Positions 58,928-64,000 of a DNA stretch of 64,000 nt are shown here, piece after piece. A program made the translations under genes and the position numbers. The DNA comes from Streptomyces aquilus. Lineage in GTDB: Bacteria > Actinomycetota > Actinomycetes > Streptomycetales > Streptomycetaceae. The first letter of the stretch is position 1. Every line of letters starts with the position of its first letter. The stretch lies in the NCBI RefSeq assembly GCF_003955715.1, contig NZ_CP034463.1:744001-808000 (forward strand), read 5' to 3'. A model generated the notes under the pieces. That model saw nothing but the letters and a program-made list of their open reading frames with translations, had not been told where the DNA came from and did no database searches.

Positions 58928-59839
58928 TCACCTCGTCCGGTAACCCCGCCACAGAATGCGCAGCGCTGCCAAGGTCGCCGGGCTTGCCCCGGTTCGCAGG
59001 AGAGTGGCGCGATGGGCCTTCACGGCATCAAGTCGCAGTACCTGCACCGAAATCAGCGCGGCCAGGAAGGGCCGGTACGGCGGGGCGACCAGGTCCGGCA
59101 GGCGTCGGCACTCCGGGAGCATGGCGTCCGCGCGCGCCGCCTGTTCGTCGACAAGGCGCGCCAGCGCCGGTGCGCACTGCTCTGGCCGGTCGCGCAGTCC
59201 GTCGACGTCCAGCCCGTGCCGCTCCAGTTCGTCCTTGGGGATGCCGACGCGCCCTTGGCCGACGTCCTCGGCCAGGTCGGCCAGGAAATCGGTGCGTTGC
59301 ATCGCCTCGATGAGGCGGCGGCATCCGTGCCGGAACCGTTCGTGGTGCTCGCTGCCCTGCTCCGGGCCGATCAGCGAGGCCGTCAGCATCAGGGCCGGCA
59401 GGGAGTAGCGGTCGACGTAGTCCTGGAAGTCCGCATCGGTCGCGAAGCCGGACCAGGTGGCTTCCACCGGTGCGCCGTCCAGGAAGTGCCGTACCTGTAC
59501 GCCCAGGACCGGGTGACGCCGCGCGGTGTCCGCCAGGGCTCGCAGGGTTTCGTTCTCGGTGGGGCCGCCGGCCAGGGCGTCCGTCGTCTGTCGGTCCCAG
59601 GTGCGGAGCGCGTCCTGGCGTACGGGGATGTCTCCGGAGTCGATGCGTCTGTCGGTCTCGTCCATGAAGGCGACCGCCGCGATGACAGCCGGGTGGATCC
59701 GGGCCGGGAGCAGCAGTCTGACCGCCAGGTACTCCTCACGGCGGTTGCGCCGCACGAGCTTGCGCTGGGCGTCGTAGGAACGCCTCAGCCGCGGGTCGGT
59801 GATGCCGGCCTGGGTCAGGGCGGCGGACCAACGGGTCAC
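58928..59839 (-). CDS. Squalene/phytoene synthase-like protein
   Basis: 303 residues, all-helical isoprenoid synthase. First Asp-rich motif FMDETDRRID and second RTDFLADLAEDVGQGRVGIP. Head-to-head prenyl coupling is the family reaction. No other carotenoid or hopanoid genes are near. GTG 59839 follows GAGGAGAG. Confidence 0.82.
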   Translation of the reverse strand: MTRWSAALTQAGITDPRLRRSYDAQRKLVRRNRREEYLAVRLLLPARIHPAVIAAVAFMDETDRRIDSGDIPVRQDALRTWDRQTTDALAGGPTENETLRALADTARRHPVLGVQVRHFLDGAPVEATWSGFATDADFQDYVDRYSLPALMLTASLIGPEQGSEHHERFRHGCRRLIEAMQRTDFLADLAEDVGQGRVGIPKDELERHGLDVDGLRDRPEQCAPALARLVDEQAARADAMLPECRRLPDLVAPPYRPFLAALISVQVLRLDAVKAHRATLLRTGASPATLAALRILWRGYRTR

Positions 59840-60058
59840 TGCTCTCCTCGGGTTGTGTGCACGGTCGCTGGTTCGTCGGGAGCGTCTGGGGGCCTCACCT
59901 TGATCGCGGGCCACCACGGGATGCAAATCGAGGGGTTTCCGACCACGTCACTCGGTCCGATCGAACAGGATGCCCGAACAGGCAGGCGAGCAGCGGGTGT
60001 TCAGTCGTAGGTTGGGCCCTGGAAGGTCCATACCTCGGCTGAAAGACTGACGCGACTC

Positions 60059-60874
60059 ATGACTGACCCCGTGACGGCACCCGAACCCGCAGAGCATCAC
60101 AAGATCGACACGTCGGTGCCGCACTCCGCCCGGATCTGGAACTACTGGCTCGGCGGCAAGGACAACTACCCCGTCGACGAGGAGGCCGGCGACGCCTACA
60201 CCGCCGTCTTCCCCGGCATCGTCACCATCGCCCGCAGCAGCCGCGCCTTCCTGCGCCGCAACATCACGTACCTGGTCTCCGAGGCGGGCATCCGGCAGTT
60301 CCTCGACGTCGGCACCGGGCTGCCGACCGCGCAGAACACCCACGAGGTGGCCCAGAGCATCGTCCCCGAGGCGCGGATCGTCTACGTCGACAACGACCCG
60401 ATGGTCCTGGCACACGCGCGTGCCCTGCTCTACTCCACCCACGAGGGGGCGACCGCCTACATCGACGCCGACGTCACGGACCCCGACCGCATCCTCGCCG
60501 ACGCCGCGAAGACGCTGGACTTCGACCGGCCCACCGGACTGATCCTCAGCAACATCCTGGGCCATGTCGCCGACCTCGACCAGGCCCGCTCCATCGTCAC
60601 CCGGCTCATGAGCGCACTGCCCTCGGGCAGTTACCTGTCCATCAACGACGGCTCGCGCGGCATCGACCCGGTCTTCGAGCAGGCCCAGGACGCCTACAAC
60701 AGCAGCGGCGCGGTGCCGTACAACCTGCGCACCGTCGACGAGATCACCGCGTTCTTCGACGGCCTGGAACTGATCGAGCCCGCCGTTGTCTCGGTCACGC
60801 AGTGGCGGCCGGAGCCCGGTACCGCGACTCCGGAGGTCGTGGCCGAGCACGGCGGCCTCGCACGAAAGCCGTGA
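60059..60874 (+). CDS. DUF574-type SAM-dependent methyltransferase
   Basis: 271 residues. The family start SVPHSARIWNYWLGGKDNYPVD, SAM site FLDVGTGLPTAQNTHEVAQ and VYVDNDPMVLAHARALL are diagnostic of this actinobacterial group (pfam04672), whose substrates are mostly unknown. Streptomycetes carry many copies. No ribosome site is obvious. Confidence 0.9.
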   Translation: MTDPVTAPEPAEHHKIDTSVPHSARIWNYWLGGKDNYPVDEEAGDAYTAVFPGIVTIARSSRAFLRRNITYLVSEAGIRQFLDVGTGLPTAQNTHEVAQSIVPEARIVYVDNDPMVLAHARALLYSTHEGATAYIDADVTDPDRILADAAKTLDFDRPTGLILSNILGHVADLDQARSIVTRLMSALPSGSYLSINDGSRGIDPVFEQAQDAYNSSGAVPYNLRTVDEITAFFDGLELIEPAVVSVTQWRPEPGTATPEVVAEHGGLARKP

Positions 60875-60965
60875 GCGCGTAAGCGCGTAAGCCGTCCCCG
60901 TGTGCGCCTCAACACGATTGCGGCGGACGTGAGTTGGGGGGCGGGATGCCGTCGCCGCGTGCCAC

Positions 60966-60971
60966 TATGAT
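60966..60971 (+). promoter_or_regulatory. -10 element of leaderless small gene
   Basis: TATGAT ends 7 bases before ATG 60979, placing transcription start at the start codon. No good -35 is seen. Confidence 0.55.
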
Positions 60972-60978
60972 CTTGGTC

Positions 60979-61269
60979 ATGACAGTGCACAACCCCGAAA
61001 AGTCCCTCTCTCGCAAGCAGCGGCTTCAGGAACGGCAGCGCCGCCAGCTGCTCGCCGTCGACGTGGTGGACAAGGCCGAGGGCAAGGTCCGCAAGGCGGA
61101 GTCCGAACTGGCCGTCGCCGTCGCCGAGGCGGTCCGTGTCTTCGGCGACGAGCAGTCCGCGTGCGAGGGCCTCGACATGCCGGCCGATAGCCTCCGGCGC
61201 TTCCTCGACCTGGCGCGCGACGCCGGCGTCGACCCCCTCGACACGACGGACGGCTCGGCAACGCCGTAG
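60979..61269 (+). CDS. Small coiled-coil-type hypothetical protein
   Basis: 96 residues, Glu/Lys/Arg/Ala-rich helix RKQRLQERQRRQLLAVDVVDK and DKAEGKVRKAESELAVAVAEAV, then a possible short HTH (ACEGLDMPADSLRRFLDLA). No named family. The stop codon lies in the loop of the terminator hairpin. Confidence 0.7.
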   Translation: MTVHNPEKSLSRKQRLQERQRRQLLAVDVVDKAEGKVRKAESELAVAVAEAVRVFGDEQSACEGLDMPADSLRRFLDLARDAGVDPLDTTDGSATP

Positions 61270-61282
61270 GCGTTGCCGAGCC
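61252..61282 (+). terminator. Hairpin terminator overlapping stop codon
   Basis: 14-bp perfect stem (ggctcggcaacgcc / ggcgttgccgagcc) with a 3-base loop overlapping TAG at 61267-61269. Confidence 0.82.
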
Positions 61283-61318
61283 TGCCCCGCCAGGAGCCGC
61301 CGATCAGTCGCACACCTC

Positions 61319-61570
61319 TCAGGCAGCGGTGCGGGGGACGGTGATGGCGAGGTGGCCGTCCGCGTCAGCCCACGAGGCGAGCCGCGTCCGTGTTGACGAC
61401 CCAGCAGGCCGGCGCGACCTTCACCTGGTCGTGCGTCAGCGGTCGTACACGGACGTGGGCGCACAACGTGAAGCCGTCGCCACCCGAGTCACCGTGGTGT
61501 CGAGCTCACGGGCCGGGGGGCGCTGTGCCATCAGCTCACGGACGGCCGGCTGCACCGTGCTTCTCGCCAT
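61319..61570 (-). pseudogene. Possible frame-disrupted small gene
   Basis: On the minus strand, codon bias switches frames: MARSTVQPAVRELMAQRPPA (from ATG 61570), then GDGFTLCAHVRVRPLTHDQV and PACWVVNTDAARLVG (stop 61365-61367), then a third frame reading ADADGHLAITVPRTAA (stop 61319-61321). Each piece has strong GC3 bias. It could be a decayed gene or chance; no family recognised. The rest of the 61283-61683 gap is empty. Confidence 0.35.
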
Positions 61571-61683
61571 GGCACCTCGTAGACCATGCGACAGCCTCCC
61601 CGTCGTGGGCGAAGGTCAGAGTCCCATGGGTGACGCGGCGCGGCCAGAGCCGCCAACCGGGCGCGGAGCGCCCCCGGCGCCGG

Positions 61684-62568
61684 TCAGGCGACCTGTTCGC
61701 GGGCCAGCGCGACCATCGCACGGGCCGCTGCCCCGGGGCGGCGGTCGGCCGCGGCGGCGAGGGACAGTGGCCACTCCAGGTCCGCGTCGTCGACGGTCAG
61801 GGTGACCACCCCGGGGGCGTCGCCCAGGATGAAGCGGGGCAGCAGGGCGACCCCCAGTCCGTTGCGGACGAAGTCGACGCCGGTGCCGATGTCGGTGATC
61901 TCGACGGCGACGCGGCGGGCCAGCGAGGCGGCGGCGAAGGCGCGGTCGACCACCGCCCGGTTGCCGTAGCCCGCCGGGGAGTCGACGAAGTCCAGGCCGG
62001 CCAGTTCGGCGAGCGGCACGCTGTCGCGCTCCGCCAGCGGATGGCCCACCGGGACGACGAGGTCGAGCACCGAGGAGGCCAGGTCGATCAGGGTGAGGCC
62101 GGCCGGCGGCGGACCGGGCAGGGAGACGAAGGCGAGGTCCAGGCGCCGGTCCAGCAAGGCGTCGACCAGGCCCTGGGAGCCGGATTGCGCCGCGGAGGTC
62201 TGGAGCAGCACACCGGGGTGCCGTCGGTGGAACTCGCCGAGCAGTGCCGGGAGGTCGATGAGGCGGACCGAGGTCAGCGTGCCCAGGCGGAGCGTGCCCC
62301 GTAGTCCGCCGTGGACCTCGGCGACGGCATCGGCGGCCTCGCGCGCGGCGTCGAGGGTGGCGCGGGCCCGCGGCAGCAGGGCGGCGCCGGCGTCGGTGAG
62401 CAGCACCCGCTTGGAGTTGCGGTCGAGCAGCGGGGCGCCCAGTTCGCGCTCCAGGGCCTTGATCGTGGCGGAGACCGCGGACTGCACGATGTGCAGCCGG
62501 GCGGCGGCGCGGGTGAAGTTCTTCTCCTCGGCGACGGCGACGAAGTACTCGAGCTGGCGCAGTTCCAT
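61684..62568 (-). CDS. LysR-family transcriptional regulator
   Basis: 294 residues. HTH NFTRAAARLHIVQSAVSATIKALE; effector domain from residue 90. ATG 62568 taken (GTG two codons earlier is in frame). A perfect ATCTCTC-A-GAGAGAT palindrome lies 11 bases upstream and the MFS gene is divergent, so it should activate or repress that exporter. Confidence 0.92.
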   Translation of the reverse strand: MELRQLEYFVAVAEEKNFTRAAARLHIVQSAVSATIKALERELGAPLLDRNSKRVLLTDAGAALLPRARATLDAAREAADAVAEVHGGLRGTLRLGTLTSVRLIDLPALLGEFHRRHPGVLLQTSAAQSGSQGLVDALLDRRLDLAFVSLPGPPPAGLTLIDLASSVLDLVVPVGHPLAERDSVPLAELAGLDFVDSPAGYGNRAVVDRAFAAASLARRVAVEITDIGTGVDFVRNGLGVALLPRFILGDAPGVVTLTVDDADLEWPLSLAAAADRRPGAAARAMVALAREQVA

Positions 62569-62578
62569 ACGCACAACT

Positions 62579-62593
62579 ATCTCTCAGAGAGAT
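62579..62593. promoter_or_regulatory. LysR operator candidate ATCTCTC-A-GAGAGAT
   Basis: Perfect 15-bp palindrome between divergent lysR and MFS genes, containing a T-N11-A core. Confidence 0.75.
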
Positions 62594-62691
62594 GGTGACT
62601 GTCTTCTACTTGCGTTGGACGCGATGATCGGGCCGCGCAACACTGTTGAGCGTTCACCCACCTTCTTCGGTTTCTTCGGTTGGAGGCTCCC

Positions 62692-63951
62692 ATGAGCCAC
62701 ACGGCGTCCACCCAGCACCGGCCCGTCACCCCGGCCCGCCGCACGGCGATGCGGCCCCAGGCCGGCGCCCGGCGCCACGGCATCGGCTTCGGCCTCGTCG
62801 CCTTCGCCTTCCTCACCGCGATGGCGTTCTCCACCGTTCCCACCCCGCTGTACCCGCTGTACATGGCACGCGACGGCTTCTCCACCTTCATGGTCACCGT
62901 CGTGTTCGCCGTCTACGCGGTCGGCGTCGTCGTCAGTCTGCTGCTGGCCGGACATGTCTCCGACTGGGTGGGCCGCAAGAAGATCCTGCTGCCGGCGCTC
63001 GCGCTGGAACTGCTCGCCGCGGTCCTCTTCCTCACCGGCACCGCGCTTCCGGTACTGCTGGCCGCCCGCTTCATCACCGGGCTGGGGGTCGGGATGATCA
63101 CCGCCACCGCCACCGCCCACCTCCAGGAACTGCACGCCGCTCACCGTCCGCAGGCATCGACCCAGCGCTTCGAGCTGGTGTCGACCGGCGCGAACATCGG
63201 CGGCCTCGGTGTCGGCGCCCTCGTCGCCGGACTCCTCGCCCAGTTCGTCGCCGTGCCCCTGCACACCCCGTACCTCGTCTTCGCCGTCCTGCTGGTGCTC
63301 GCGCTGGTCGCCGTCGCGCTGGCGCCCGAGACGGTCGAGGAGCAGTTCGTGCGGCCCTCCTACCGCCCGCAGCGCATCAGCCTCGACCACGGCGACCGGG
63401 CCGGCTACCTCGTCGCCGCCGCGGGTGCCTTCGCCTCCTTCGCGGTCTTCGGCCTGTTCACCTCCGTCGCCCCCGGTTTCGTGGCCGGCAGCCTGCACCA
63501 CCCCTCCCGGGCGCTGGCCGGAGCGATCGTCTTCATGGTCTTCGGCGGCGCGGCCACCGCGCAGAGCCTGACCTCACGCCTGTCCACCGCGGCGAAGAGC
63601 CGGCTCGGGCAGGCCGCACAGGCGGTCGGCGTGGTGACGCTCGTCGCCGGTATGCACACCGCCGACCTGGCCGCCTTCCTCGCGGGCGGTGTGATCGCCG
63701 GGATCGGGGCAGGCGTGCTGTTCAAGGCCTCCCTCGGCACCGTCGCCGCCCTGGCCGTGCCGGAGCACCGCGGCGAGGCGCTGGCCGGTCTGTTCCTCAT
63801 CGCCTACCTCGGACTGACCCTCCCGGCGATCGGCATCGGGGTGGCCACCCTCGGCTTCTCCTCGGTCACGGTCATGACCTGGTTCGCCGGCATCCTCCTC
63901 GCCGTGCTCGCCGTGCTCGCCCTGTCGGGCCGCCGCGCGAGCGCTCGGTGA
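62692..63951 (+). CDS. Major facilitator superfamily exporter
   Basis: 419 residues, 12 predicted helices. The A-like loop GHVSDWVGRKKILLPALALE between helices 2 and 3 and RFITGLGVGMITATATAHL in helix 4/5 are MFS motifs of drug/sugar exporters. Cytoplasmic His/Arg-rich N-terminus. GGAGG precedes ATG 62692. Substrate unknown; LysR-controlled. Confidence 0.9.
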   Translation: MSHTASTQHRPVTPARRTAMRPQAGARRHGIGFGLVAFAFLTAMAFSTVPTPLYPLYMARDGFSTFMVTVVFAVYAVGVVVSLLLAGHVSDWVGRKKILLPALALELLAAVLFLTGTALPVLLAARFITGLGVGMITATATAHLQELHAAHRPQASTQRFELVSTGANIGGLGVGALVAGLLAQFVAVPLHTPYLVFAVLLVLALVAVALAPETVEEQFVRPSYRPQRISLDHGDRAGYLVAAAGAFASFAVFGLFTSVAPGFVAGSLHHPSRALAGAIVFMVFGGAATAQSLTSRLSTAAKSRLGQAAQAVGVVTLVAGMHTADLAAFLAGGVIAGIGAGVLFKASLGTVAALAVPEHRGEALAGLFLIAYLGLTLPAIGIGVATLGFSSVTVMTWFAGILLAVLAVLALSGRRASAR

Positions 63952-64000
63952 CCCGGGTCGCTCGCAGCGCCTCCGGGGCCGTCCGGCTCCTCCGCATGCC

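Overview
The window is high-GC DNA with strong third-position GC bias, GTG/TTG starts, leaderless promoters and long antisense shadow frames. Together with mycothiol-era actinobacterial families (F420-type enzymes, SpoIIE/HATPase switch proteins, VanS/VanK) this points to a Streptomyces chromosome, probably an arm or other accessory-rich part. There is no phage, transposase, rRNA, tRNA or CRISPR in it.

Left part (1-18.5 kb) is mainly a secreted plant-polysaccharide arsenal. It holds a GH10 xylanase with a ricin-type CBM13 (XlnA type), a divergent CBM13-GH62 arabinofuranosidase, a GH6 endoglucanase with a perfect CebR-type box and a divergent LacI regulator, a GH43 gene followed by a GH10-GH62 fusion enzyme, and a GH27-CBM13 enzyme followed by a CE1 esterase-CBM2. 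These enzymes can cut the xylan backbone, strip arabinose, feruloyl and galactosyl-type side groups, and cut cellulose. CGAAA-N-TTTCG-like palindromes sit upstream of the xylanase genes and give a plausible common induction signal. Between them lie a methyltransferase, a LysR/PrpF-family/MatC-type-transporter group and a broken response-regulator gene.

The middle (18.5-40.6 kb) is a string of short, mostly independent units: HxlR/aldo-keto reductase, exonuclease, stress protein and ion transporter, hemerythrin-like protein, F420/NADP-type reductase with HxlR and GNAT, a three-gene neighbourhood of an exonuclease-BRCT-TerD fusion, a leucine-rich-repeat-variant protein and a DUF2625 protein, a DesK-like two-component pair, phosphotransferase, GrpB, SnoaL and DDN-type genes, a decayed beta-lactamase-family gene, and a TetR/patatin/P450 group with clear paired operators.

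40.7-48.1 kb is a glycopeptide resistance cluster: vanS (minus), vanK (plus), a second-copy-type murF (minus), and vanH-vanA-vanX (plus, overlapping). VanHAX makes D-Ala-D-Lac precursors and removes D-Ala-D-Ala; VanK cross-bridges the D-Lac precursors; MurF could load the depsipeptide. No vanR gene is adjacent. The vanK and vanH promoters share a matching direct repeat (TATCG, 11-bp period) and -10 region, so one regulator should control both.

48.1-64 kb holds a LysR/FdhF-YdeP-type oxidoreductase pair, an esterase with a textbook leaderless promoter, VOC and kinase-like genes, an operon of zinc-free ribosomal protein paralogues (L33, L31, L36) behind a SigR-type promoter, an NfeD/SPFH membrane pair, a PIG-L deacetylase, DUF4291, a MarR-like gene, a squalene/phytoene synthase-like gene, a DUF574 methyltransferase, a small coiled-coil protein, and a LysR/MFS exporter pair at the right edge.
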